Of a DNA stretch of 8,578 bases, positions 1-8,288 are shown one piece after another. The position numbers and the translations under genes were made by a program. The notes under the pieces were generated by a model. The model did no database searches. It was given only the letters and a program-made list of their open reading frames with translations, and was not told the origin of the DNA. Where the stretch lies: contig CATPAM010000152.1 in the NCBI GenBank assembly GCA_955651735.1, positions 1 to 8,578 on the forward strand. Reading direction: 5' to 3'. Numbering within the stretch: position 1 is the stretch's first letter; each line of letters starts with the position of its first letter. The stretch is from Candidatus Acidiferrales bacterium. GTDB lineage: Bacteria > Acidobacteriota > Terriglobia > Acidiferrales > UBA7541.

Positions 1-1463
<1,463 letters not shown>

Positions 1464-1467
1464 AAAT

Positions 1468-1475
1468 CCCTCCCC
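1468..1475 (-). promoter_or_regulatory. Strong ribosome binding site fixing the rpoD GTG start
   Basis: On the minus strand GGGGAGGG is followed by ATTT and then GTG. The GGAGG core lies 5 nt from the start codon. No ATG in this frame precedes sigma region 1.1, so this site decides the start. Confidence 0.75.
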
Positions 1476-1601
1476 AATCTCACCGCAAATCCGCCGCTTT
1501 GGGCACCATTCAGGTCAAAGTTATTAGATTCGCTGAGGCACAAACGGACGCGCTCGCCGGCGCGACCTTGGGGTGCTTCCCCGGAAGATCGCTCTGCGCA
1601 T

Positions 1602-1618
1602 TGACCGCCCTGCGGTCA
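1602..1618 (-). repeat. 7-bp GC-rich hairpin in the rpoD leader
   Basis: A perfect inverted repeat TGACCGC / GCGGTCA has a 3-nt loop. On the minus strand no U-tract follows (the next bases are ATGCGC), so it is not an intrinsic terminator. The hairpin immediately precedes the ATG of a small basic ORF and could mask it. Confidence 0.55.
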
Positions 1619-1699
1619 CCAAGTACGTTATTTGAAGCTTGTGCACGCGTAATTGCCGCTCGCCCGTGCGTCGCCCGCGTCTCGCGCTTGGTGCTCCCC

Positions 1700-1736
1700 T
1701 GCCGCTAATCCTCTACATTAGATGCACTTAGCGGCA
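1700..1736 (-). repeat. 9-bp inverted repeat with a competing inner hairpin, upstream of rpoD
   Basis: TGCCGCTAA (1700-1708) and TTAGCGGCA (1728-1736) are perfect reverse complements separated by 19 nt. An inner pair, CTAAT (1705-1709) and ATTAG (1717-1721), shares bases with the outer left arm, so the two hairpins cannot form together. The candidate -10 element TCTAAT lies in this interval. It could be an operator-like dyad or an RNA switch; the pairing is seen, the role is inferred. Confidence 0.5.
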
Positions 1737-1746
1737 AACCCGTCAC
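1717..1746 (-). promoter_or_regulatory. Candidate sigma-70 promoter for rpoD
   Basis: On the minus strand GTGACG (1746-1741) is a -35 candidate with four of six consensus bases. An 18-nt spacer separates it from TCTAAT (1722-1717), a -10 candidate with five of six. Transcription would start near 1710, giving a leader of about 250 nt before the rpoD GTG. A TTGACG inside the 14-bp palindrome is an alternative -35, but it lacks a good -10 at the right distance. Confidence 0.3.
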
Positions 1747-1779
1747 TCGCGAAACCCTAGTACGCTACACGTTTAAGTC

Positions 1780-1793
1780 CGTTGACGTCAACG
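1780..1793. promoter_or_regulatory. 14-bp perfect palindrome, possible operator
   Basis: CGTTGACGTCAACG is identical on both strands. It lies in noncoding DNA 52 nt past the dnaG stop and 34 nt upstream of the candidate rpoD -35. A dimeric DNA-binding protein would suit such a site, but no regulator is identifiable. By random expectation one 14-bp palindrome somewhere in a window this size is not rare; its promoter-side position is what makes it worth listing. Confidence 0.35.
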
Positions 1794-1815
1794 ATTTAAT
1801 TGATGGAAAGTTGTG

Positions 1816-1847
1816 AAAAAAATACCGGCATTTTCTTTGCGCCGCTA
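1816..1847 (-). terminator. Weak candidate intrinsic terminator after dnaG
   Basis: On the minus strand TAGCGGC (which includes the dnaG stop codon) can pair with GCCGGTA across an 11-nt loop, with one G-G mismatch. Seven T residues follow directly (1822-1816). The stem is short and imperfect, so termination would be partial at best and readthrough into rpoD is plausible. Confidence 0.35.
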
Positions 1848-3596
1848 GCGGGCAGCCGCCAACCGCCGCATGAGCTCCTGCTTTCGTTGCAGCAAATCGC
1901 GCATTTCCGGAGCTGCGGGATTGGCTTCGATGCTCCGCTGCACGTCGGCAAGCTGCTTTTCGGCTTGCCGGTGCCGCAATGCATCCACGCAACTCTCCGC
2001 TTCCTCCCAGGTCAGCGCGTTGGTCTCCTCGAACAGGATTTCGTAGAGCAGCCGGCGGTCGCGCTCTTCAAGCGCGGCGGCGACTTCGGTCGCTTGCACT
2101 GCCTGGCCGGAAAGGCCGGCGGCAATCAATGCGACAAATATCCTTTCAGTTTCCAGTCCAAGATAAAGCTGACCCTGCTGAAGCTGCTGCGCCAGCTCGC
2201 TGCGAAACCCTTCGCCCTCCGCCAGCATGCGAATCAGCCGGCGCTCGACGGGCTTTGCAGCACGCCCTACCAATTCCGGCTTCGTCTTCACTTCGCCGCG
2301 GCGTTCCGTTGCCGCCTTGCTCAGCGCCGCGCGGAGCACCGGTTCGTCGAGACGGAGTTGCTGTGCGATGCGCGTGGCCCATTCCGAGCGCAAGATGCGG
2401 TTGGGAATCTTTTGCACGTACGGTAGCAGGAAATTGACCGCGCGCAGCTTGCCTTCCGCGGTGGTCATGTCCATCTGCCGCGCCCGGGCAATCAAGTAAT
2501 CGACGTACGGCGGCGACTCCTTCAGTAGCTTCACGTAGGCATCCGCACCCTGCTCGCGAATGAATTTGTCGGGATCGGCCTTGCCGGGCAGCGCCAAGAC
2601 GCGCACTTCAAAATCTTGCTCGAGCAAGATTGCGATGGAGCGCTCGGTGGCCGCTTGCCCCGCCGTATCCGGGTCGTAATTCACAATCACGCGCTTGGTG
2701 AAGCGCCCCAGCAGTTTGATTTGCGGCTCCGCCAGGCTCGTGCCACAACTCGCCACCACGTTGCTGATTCCGGCCCGCGCCACGGCGATGGCATCCAGGT
2801 AGCCTTCCACCAAAACGGCGAAATCCGACCGCCGCAGCGCTTCCTTCGCGCGGTCTAGGTGATAGAGCACATTGCTCTTTGAATAGATTGGCGTCTCCGG
2901 CGAGTTCAGATACTTCGGCTGGTCATCGCCGAGCGCGCGGCAGCCGAATGCGACGATCTTTCCGGATTCGTTGGCGATCGGAAACGTGATGCGGCGTCGA
3001 AAGCGGTCAAACAGTCGCCCGCCCTCGCCGCGGGAAACCAAGCCAGATTCTGCCAGCAGCTTCTCCGCGTATTTCCCCTTCAAGTGGCGTAGCAGCACGT
3101 CGCCGCCGCTTGGTGCGTAGCCAATTCCGAAACGCTCGATCGTCGCTTTTTCCAGGCCACGATCCTCCAGGTACGCACGCGCAAGTTTACCTTCCGCGGT
3201 TCCTTGCAACTGTTTAACGAAAAACGTCTGCGCTTCGCGGTGCATCTCCACCAGCGTGGTCCGCACGCTGCTCTGAGTGCGCTCCGCGGGCGAACTGGGT
3301 TTCGGCTTGGGAATCGAGATGCCGCACTTTTCCGCGACCAGACGCATCGCATCCGGAAATTCGCAGCGCTCCATTTCCATCACAAAATTGAAAATATCCC
3401 CGCCCTTACCGCAGCCAAAGCAGTAAAAAATCTGTTTGATGGGCGAAACCGTGAACGACGGCGTCTTTTCCTGATGGAAAGGGCAAAGCCCGCTGAAATC
3501 TTTTCCGGTTTTCTTGAGGCGCACGTATTCGCCGACAACCCGAACAATATCGGCTTGCTGTTTGACCCTCTCCGCAGTGGAACCCGCTTCCGTCAT
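1845..3596 (-). CDS. dnaG: DNA primase DnaG
   Basis: Synthesises RNA primers for replication and works with the DnaB helicase at the fork. The protein is 583 aa, a normal length. The N-terminal CHC2 zinc domain is at about residues 5-100 with ligands C38, H41, C59 and C62 (LCPFHQEKTPSF, FYCFGCGKGGDIFNF). The catalytic core follows (RFRRRITFPI near 199-207, FGCRAL near 217-222). The TOPRIM domain is at about 260-345: acidic E264 in VLVEGYLDAIAVA, D308 and D310 in YDPDTAG, and DPDKF at 341-345. The C-terminal part, about 440-583, is the less conserved helicase-interaction region. The ATG start fits the family N-terminus and lies 6 nt past the mutS2 stop, with only a minimal AGG before it, so translation is probably coupled to mutS2. 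No key residue is missing. rpoD follows downstream. Confidence 0.97.
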   Translation of the reverse strand: MTEAGSTAERVKQQADIVRVVGEYVRLKKTGKDFSGLCPFHQEKTPSFTVSPIKQIFYCFGCGKGGDIFNFVMEMERCEFPDAMRLVAEKCGISIPKPKPSSPAERTQSSVRTTLVEMHREAQTFFVKQLQGTAEGKLARAYLEDRGLEKATIERFGIGYAPSGGDVLLRHLKGKYAEKLLAESGLVSRGEGGRLFDRFRRRITFPIANESGKIVAFGCRALGDDQPKYLNSPETPIYSKSNVLYHLDRAKEALRRSDFAVLVEGYLDAIAVARAGISNVVASCGTSLAEPQIKLLGRFTKRVIVNYDPDTAGQAATERSIAILLEQDFEVRVLALPGKADPDKFIREQGADAYVKLLKESPPYVDYLIARARQMDMTTAEGKLRAVNFLLPYVQKIPNRILRSEWATRIAQQLRLDEPVLRAALSKAATERRGEVKTKPELVGRAAKPVERRLIRMLAEGEGFRSELAQQLQQGQLYLGLETERIFVALIAAGLSGQAVQATEVAAALEERDRRLLYEILFEETNALTWEEAESCVDALRHRQAEKQLADVQRSIEANPAAPEMRDLLQRKQELMRRLAAAR

Positions 3597-3602
3597 TAGA
3601 GC

Positions 3603-6008
3603 CTAGGATCGCAATTCTACAACTGTGACCGCTTTCCCACCGCGGTCTTCCGCCTCGAACGATTGCTTGGCGACTAGCGGGTGAGTCTTGAGAAACTCAC
3701 CGAGTCCTTTTCGCAGCGCGCCGGTGCCGTGGCCGTGAATGATGCGGACCCTGGAAATGTGTGCAAGGGCGGCATCGTCAAGAAATTTGTCCACGCGCTC
3801 GGTGGCCTCTTCGACGGTCGAACCGATCAGATTGATTTCCTCCGTTCGCTGGCCCTCTCCTCGCTGCGAATGCACTGACACGCCGCCGCTTGCCGCCCGG
3901 GGAGGCCCTGCGGATGGTCCGCTTGCTTCAATGCCCACGATCTCGTCCACGGCCACCTTCATGCGCAGAGGTCCAGCTTCGATTTCCGCGGAGCTGCCGT
4001 CCAGCCTGCGGAAGATCACCGGCTTGTTGAACCCGCGCACGCGAATCCTCTCGCCCGGTCGCAGTCGCTCGGCACTGACGGCCTCCCCTTGCGCGGACGT
4101 GCCAAGGTCCAATTGCGAATCCGAAAGCGTCTGCACCACCGCCGCGTTCAACTCTTCCCGCGCTTCACCGCGAACATCCTGCATCTTGCGCCGCGCGGAC
4201 TTCTCCAATTGCCCGCGCAGCTCGCGCTCTTTCACCGCCTCGACCACGCGTGCCACGTTTTCGTCGAAGCGCTTCTGCATCTCTGCAAATTTCTCTTCGA
4301 GCTCCTTGATGCGCTTTTGCTGCCGCTCGACCCATTGGGTGCGCAACTTCGTGCGTTCTTCTTCCAGCGCGTGGCGCTCCGCGGTCATCTGCTGTTGCAT
4401 GCGGTCCAATTCGTCGCGGCTGCGGTGCAAGTAAGCAATAAGGTCCGCGGCCTCTCGCGATTCCGGCGTGAGGAGCGATCTGGCACGCTCGATAATCGAC
4501 ACCGCCAGCCCCAGCCGCTGCGCGATGGCAATCCCGCTCGACCCGCCCGGCACGCCCACCATCAAGCGATACGTCGGCCGCAGGTTCAGGTCATCGAATT
4601 CCACCGCCGCGTTCACCACGCCTGGCGTTGTCGAAGCATATGCCTTCAACCGGTCGTGATGCGTAGTCGCCAAGACAATGCAATTCTTCGCGCGAAATTC
4701 GTCCAGCAATGCCACCGCCAGCGCCGCGCCCTCCTCCGGCGCCGTGCCGGTGCCCATCTCGTCCACCAGCACCAAGGACTGTTGCGTCGCGGCCTGCAAC
4801 ATCGCCTTCAAATTCAGCATGTGCGCCGAAAAAGTGGATAGATCGGCAGCGATCGATTGCTCATCGCCAATGTCTACCAGCACGCGATCAAACAGGGGCA
4901 GCACCGCGTGCTGTGCCGCAACGGGAATCCCGGATTGTGCGGACAGCACCGCGATGCCCGTAGTTTTCAGCGCCACCGTCTTGCCGCCAGTGTTCGGCCC
5001 GCTGATCACCAGCAAGCGCTCGTCTCCTCCGAGTGCCAGCGACATGGGCACAATCGTTCGATTTTCGCGCCGCAACTTGTCTTCCAGAACCGGATGCCGC
5101 GCCGCCTCCAGCCGCAACTCGACTTGCGCGGTAAATTCCGGCATCGCCGCATCGAAATCCCGTGCGAACCGCGCCCGCGCGAAGACGCTGTCCATCTCGG
5201 CAATCGTCTCCGCGGCAGCGATCAGCGGACCGCGCAGCAACTGCAAACGCTCCGTCAACTCACGCAGGATGCGCACGATCTCCGCGGCTTCCTCTTCCGC
5301 GAGCTGCACAAGCTGATTGTTCGTCTCCACCGTCTCGAACGGCTCGAGAAAAACCGTCTGCCCCGTTCCACTGGTGCCATGCATGATGCCTGGCACGCTT
5401 CGCCGGTTCTCCGCGCGCACCGGGATCACGAAGCGATCGTTGCGCAGCGTCACGTAGTCCTCGCCGGTGTCGGCGTTTCGCGCCCGCAAGATTTGCTTCA
5501 ATGTCCTCTGAATCGAGTCGCGAGTCTGTGCGATGCTCCCGCGAATGCTCCGCAGCGCAGGAGAGGCATCGTCGCTGATCTCCCGGTTTGGCAGCACGCA
5601 GCGGCGAATCGCCGCCAAGGCGTCGCGAAAATCGGCGAGGGAAGCCACCCGCGCCGCGAGCAACGGAAATTTCGCAGCCTCCTCGCGGAATTGCTGGCGC
5701 AGCCATCCGGCCGTCTCCAGCAGTGACGCCGCGTCCAGCAGTTCCGCCGCGTCCAGCACTACGCCCGGCCCCTCGATGTGCTCGAGCCATGGCTGCGGGT
5801 CGGCCACTCCGCCAAAACCGAGTTCGCGTTCTGCGCGCAACCATTCTCGCGCTTCACGAATGTGCGCGAACGCCGCTTTCAGTGCCACCTGGTCGGTGCC
5901 GGGCTCCAGCGCGTCCACCGCCCGCTTGCCGAGCACACACGTCGTGCGCAGCCGCAGCAATTCCCGCAGCTTGTCAAACTCCAGAACGTCTTGCGCCGCT
6001 CGCGCCAT
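3603..6008 (-). CDS. mutS2: MutS2, ABC-type ATPase with C-terminal Smr domain
   Basis: MutS2 binds branched DNA and restrains recombination; in Bacillus it also acts in rescue of collided ribosomes. The 801-aa length is typical. It lacks the mismatch-recognition domain of MutS1. The lever/core region covers about residues 1-310. The ATPase has Walker A GPNTGGKT at 337-344, Walker B LVLVDEMGTG with D416-E417, STFSAHM at 391-397 and TTHHDRLKAYA at 448-458. A coiled coil rich in E, R, K and Q covers about 525-625, then a small beta-rich segment (about 645-695), then a Smr domain at about 723-800. Smr keeps HGHGTGALR (758-766), but its front motif reads INLIG instead of the usual LDLxG, so nuclease activity is uncertain. 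The ATG is 6 nt after the LOG stop without a nearby Shine-Dalgarno, which suggests translational coupling. Confidence 0.96.
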   Translation of the reverse strand: MARAAQDVLEFDKLRELLRLRTTCVLGKRAVDALEPGTDQVALKAAFAHIREAREWLRAERELGFGGVADPQPWLEHIEGPGVVLDAAELLDAASLLETAGWLRQQFREEAAKFPLLAARVASLADFRDALAAIRRCVLPNREISDDASPALRSIRGSIAQTRDSIQRTLKQILRARNADTGEDYVTLRNDRFVIPVRAENRRSVPGIMHGTSGTGQTVFLEPFETVETNNQLVQLAEEEAAEIVRILRELTERLQLLRGPLIAAAETIAEMDSVFARARFARDFDAAMPEFTAQVELRLEAARHPVLEDKLRRENRTIVPMSLALGGDERLLVISGPNTGGKTVALKTTGIAVLSAQSGIPVAAQHAVLPLFDRVLVDIGDEQSIAADLSTFSAHMLNLKAMLQAATQQSLVLVDEMGTGTAPEEGAALAVALLDEFRAKNCIVLATTHHDRLKAYASTTPGVVNAAVEFDDLNLRPTYRLMVGVPGGSSGIAIAQRLGLAVSIIERARSLLTPESREAADLIAYLHRSRDELDRMQQQMTAERHALEEERTKLRTQWVERQQKRIKELEEKFAEMQKRFDENVARVVEAVKERELRGQLEKSARRKMQDVRGEAREELNAAVVQTLSDSQLDLGTSAQGEAVSAERLRPGERIRVRGFNKPVIFRRLDGSSAEIEAGPLRMKVAVDEIVGIEASGPSAGPPRAASGGVSVHSQRGEGQRTEEINLIGSTVEEATERVDKFLDDAALAHISRVRIIHGHGTGALRKGLGEFLKTHPLVAKQSFEAEDRGGKAVTVVELRS

Positions 6009-6014
6009 CGCTGG

Positions 6015-6563
6015 CTACTTCAATACCTCTTTTAGATGATGCGCCGCTTCCTTCGGGGTCGCAGCTACATAGATCAGCCGCCCTTTGGCTTCGCCCCAAG
6101 GCGAGTGATGGCCCAATTCCACCTCGCGAACGCATTCAATAATGGGCGTCCAGAAATGTCCCAGGACCGCCAGCGGCTTCCCGGTCATCACCGACTTGTT
6201 GAGCATCTCCCACACCACGGCAAGCTCCACCAGCGTCCCAGTCCCGCCCTTGCAGGCCACGAACCCGTGCGCCATTCGGATTAGCTCAAACAGCCGTTCT
6301 TGCCAAGTCGTCACGCGCACTTCCACGTCGATCCACGAATTGGCTCGCGCCCTGAAAAATTCCGCCGTCACGCCGTAGGTTTTGCCTCCGCCTTCCTTCG
6401 CGCCGCGCGACACCGCTGCCATCACCCCGCCGTAGCCGCCACTGCACACGGAAAACCCGTTGGTTGCGAGCATGCGCCCAAGCTCGCGCGCCTCCGCGTA
6501 CTCCGCATCGCTCTCCTGCGGCCGCGAACTCCCAAACACCGTGACGATCCGTTCTTCCTCCAT
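6015..6563 (-). CDS. LOG family / TIGR00725-like nucleotide-binding protein
   Basis: A 182-aa Rossmann-like protein. LOG enzymes are phosphoribohydrolases that release cytokinin-type bases or other bases from nucleoside monophosphates; many bacterial members have no proven substrate. The visible motifs are RIVTVFGSSRP (5-15), the glycine loop SGGYGGVMAAVSRGA (41-55), and CKGGTGTLVEL (104-114), which corresponds to the PGGxGTxxE signature with Lys105 in place of Pro. Glu113 of the signature is kept. No signal peptide or membrane segment is seen, so it is probably cytoplasmic. The ATG at 6563 is preferred over an upstream TTG at 6614 because that TTG would put 17 extra residues, inside dacB, ahead of the family-like N-terminus and has its AGGAG only one base away. 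The ATG lies 4 nt after the dacB stop and lacks a good Shine-Dalgarno. The family call is firm; the function is not. Confidence 0.85.
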   Translation of the reverse strand: MEEERIVTVFGSSRPQESDAEYAEARELGRMLATNGFSVCSGGYGGVMAAVSRGAKEGGGKTYGVTAEFFRARANSWIDVEVRVTTWQERLFELIRMAHGFVACKGGTGTLVELAVVWEMLNKSVMTGKPLAVLGHFWTPIIECVREVELGHHSPWGEAKGRLIYVAATPKEAAHHLKEVLK

Positions 6564-6567
6564 GGCA

Positions 6568-8166
6568 TCAGTGCGCGCGCTTCCCCGCGCGGGTGGCGGG
6601 TGGCTTGCGATCAAACTCCTCGATCATCGCCTGGCACAATCCGTCCAGCGCATCCGACGCTTCATGGTTCTTCCCACCCTGATTGTTGCTCAGGAACGAG
6701 AAAATCAGCCGCCGCCCACCAGGAGTATCCGCAAACCCCGACCGTGTCCGCACGTGCTCTACCGAACCGGTCTTCGCATGGATGCGGCCGGCACTAGGAG
6801 TATTCTTCATCAGAGCCTCCAGCGTCCCGTCGACTCCCGCCACCGGCAGCGACGCAAAGTACGGCGCAAACCACGGCTGGCCTTGCGCGTACTTCAACAG
6901 CGCCACGACGGCCCTTGGCGTGACCAGATCGTGTCGCGAAAGCCCGGAGCCATCGGTCTGAATCACATCTCCGGGTGCAATTCCCGCCGCCGCATAGAAA
7001 TCCGCAGGAAATTTCATGAGATCTTCCGGAGTGTTCCACACCGCTGCGCTTCGAGCCGCCGCCCGCAGCAACATTTCCGTATGCAAATTCTGGCTAATTT
7101 TGTTCACCAGTTTCAGCGAGTCACCCAGCGGCACGGAGACGTGCTCCGCGAGCACCGCGCGCGGAGACGCTTCAACCGGTTCCGCGTTGTGCATCGACCG
7201 CGAAACTCCAGAAACATTCACTCCGCGCTCAGCCAAGAGCCGCTTCAACAGCGCCGCCGCATGTCCGGCAGGATCGTGAATCGCCAGCACCAGCTTGCGC
7301 GGCGCGCCGTGCGCTGGCATTGTCCCGCGAATCACCACGATTCGGGAATTCGGCTCCCTCGTCAGAGTTAGATCCGACTTTACCTCCGCCGCGGAGGTAA
7401 CTACGTCATTCTGCACAATAAAGTCCGACGTAGACGGAGCAACCGCCGCCTGCACGGGCGCGCCCGCCGATTCCGCCGCGGTCAGCGTAAGCGTCACCGT
7501 ATTGTCGTCTACCACGATCGCGGAAACCGCCGCGCCATACTCCCAGACCATGTCGTCGATTTCCCATCCGTTGGGGTACGCCTCGCGCGGAAAATAGCTG
7601 TCGTCGCCGACCACGTCTCCGGCAATTCCTTTGATCCCTTTTGCGGCCAACGCATCCGCAAGCTCCGCCAGCGTTTTCTCCGGTGGTCCGTCGAACTCCT
7701 CCTTCAAGTCGTAAGGAAATTTCCGGTTCGACAGATTTGGATCACCTCGTCCTACCAGGAACAAATCGCCGGTAAGCACGCCCTCCGAAGAAACCGAGCC
7801 GCGCGTTTCCAAGGTAGTGTGAAAGCGATAGTCCGGTCCCAGTTTGGCCAGCGCCAGCGCCGTGGTGAAAAGCTTCATGTTCGAAGCCGGCACGAAATAC
7901 TTGTCCGCATTCAGCTCATAGAGCGTCTCGCCCGTTTGCGCATCGACGATCAGCAGCCCCCACGTGCCTTTGTTTGCGGGCGCCACCGCCAACAGCGCGT
8001 CGGCGCGCTCGCCAAACTTCCGCGTTGCCGCCGCAACTCGCGGCTTTTTACCTTTTGAAGCCGCAGCAGGGACCGATTTCGATTGGCCAGGTTCCGCCGC
8101 AACCAAAACATCGCTGGCCAACACCGCGCACGCCAACATCACCGTAAATGCAAAGCCGACTCGCAC
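6568..8166 (-). CDS. dacB: PBP4-type D-alanyl-D-alanine carboxypeptidase/endopeptidase (peptidase S13)
   Basis: Periplasmic serine hydrolase that trims the terminal D-Ala of peptidoglycan stem peptides and may cleave cross-links. From the GTG at 8166 the protein is 532 aa. A signal peptide covers residues 1-24 (hydrophobic AFTVMLACAVLASDVLVAA, probable cut VAA|E), followed by a basic Ala/Lys linker. The three penicillin-binding motifs are in order: SNMK at 95-98 (catalytic Ser95 and Lys98), SQN at 358-360, and KTG at 465-467. The roughly 260 residues between the first two motifs match the long insert typical of S13/PBP4. GDLFLVGRGDPNL (133-145) and QTDGSGLSRHD (403-413) are also family-like. 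The GTG start is chosen because GGGAGGA lies just before it and the signal peptide starts there; the open frame extends to 8322, but those 52 residues show no family features. First gene of the minus-strand operon. Confidence 0.93.
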   Translation of the reverse strand: MRVGFAFTVMLACAVLASDVLVAAEPGQSKSVPAAASKGKKPRVAAATRKFGERADALLAVAPANKGTWGLLIVDAQTGETLYELNADKYFVPASNMKLFTTALALAKLGPDYRFHTTLETRGSVSSEGVLTGDLFLVGRGDPNLSNRKFPYDLKEEFDGPPEKTLAELADALAAKGIKGIAGDVVGDDSYFPREAYPNGWEIDDMVWEYGAAVSAIVVDDNTVTLTLTAAESAGAPVQAAVAPSTSDFIVQNDVVTSAAEVKSDLTLTREPNSRIVVIRGTMPAHGAPRKLVLAIHDPAGHAAALLKRLLAERGVNVSGVSRSMHNAEPVEASPRAVLAEHVSVPLGDSLKLVNKISQNLHTEMLLRAAARSAAVWNTPEDLMKFPADFYAAAGIAPGDVIQTDGSGLSRHDLVTPRAVVALLKYAQGQPWFAPYFASLPVAGVDGTLEALMKNTPSAGRIHAKTGSVEHVRTRSGFADTPGGRRLIFSFLSNNQGGKNHEASDALDGLCQAMIEEFDRKPPATRAGKRAH

Positions 8167-8169
8167 CGC

Positions 8170-8176
8170 TCCTCCC
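8170..8176 (-). promoter_or_regulatory. Ribosome binding site fixing the dacB GTG start
   Basis: GGGAGGA on the minus strand is followed by GCG and then the GTG start. It is the only strong Shine-Dalgarno in this region and coincides with the beginning of the signal peptide, so it overrides the longer open frame reaching 8322. Confidence 0.7.
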
Positions 8177-8199
8177 GCTGGCAAATTGCGTTCCGGGAA

Positions 8200-8205
8200 A
8201 GTATA
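8200..8205 (-). promoter_or_regulatory. Candidate -10 box of the dacB operon promoter
   Basis: TATACT on the minus strand matches five of six -10 consensus bases and would give a leader of roughly 25-30 nt before the GTG. No good -35 is seen 16-18 nt upstream, so the promoter may rely on an activator or be misassigned. Confidence 0.35.
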
Positions 8206-8288
8206 GTCGAAACAGCACAAACGCTTCGCTTGCGACGCCAGGTGTGAAGGGAAGCAGCAGCGAAGGCAAGGTTGGAAAGCTCCGCAGG

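Larger units (their letters stand above)
1464..1844 (-). other. dnaG-rpoD intergenic region, probable structured rpoD leader
   Basis: This 381-nt stretch has no convincing protein gene, and is the only large gap within the minus-strand gene block. Read toward rpoD it holds, in order: a weak candidate terminator after dnaG, a 14-bp perfect palindrome, a candidate sigma-70 promoter overlapping a 9-bp inverted repeat, a 7-bp hairpin (1602-1618), two smaller GC-rich hairpins (1549-1564 CGCGC/GCGCG, and about 1571-1583 GGGG/CCCC), and the rpoD ribosome binding site. A 25-codon arginine-rich ORF (1601 down to 1524, ending in tandem TAATAA) is present but unproven. The long leader suggests rpoD has its own promoter and possibly post-transcriptional control; that role is inference. 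Confidence 0.6.

Noticed and set aside
1570..1583. GGGG/CCCC hairpin in the rpoD leader with GGAAGCA as an SRP RNA fragment
   Set aside because: Only a short local resemblance; the CAGG side and the spacing of the SRP core are absent.
1602..1618. Hairpin in the rpoD leader as an intrinsic terminator
   Set aside because: The stem is good but no T-tract follows on either strand.
4857..5726. 289-codon plus-strand open frame opposite mutS2, with similar ones at 1800-2426 and 4089-4841
   Set aside because: Antisense shadows of mutS2 and dnaG with low-complexity Arg/Ala/His-rich translations and no recognisable domain.
8124..8132. Lipobox (MLAC) in the dacB signal peptide
   Set aside because: The Cys at residue 13 comes too early in the hydrophobic stretch and position -3 is Met; ordinary signal peptidase cleavage after VAA fits better.
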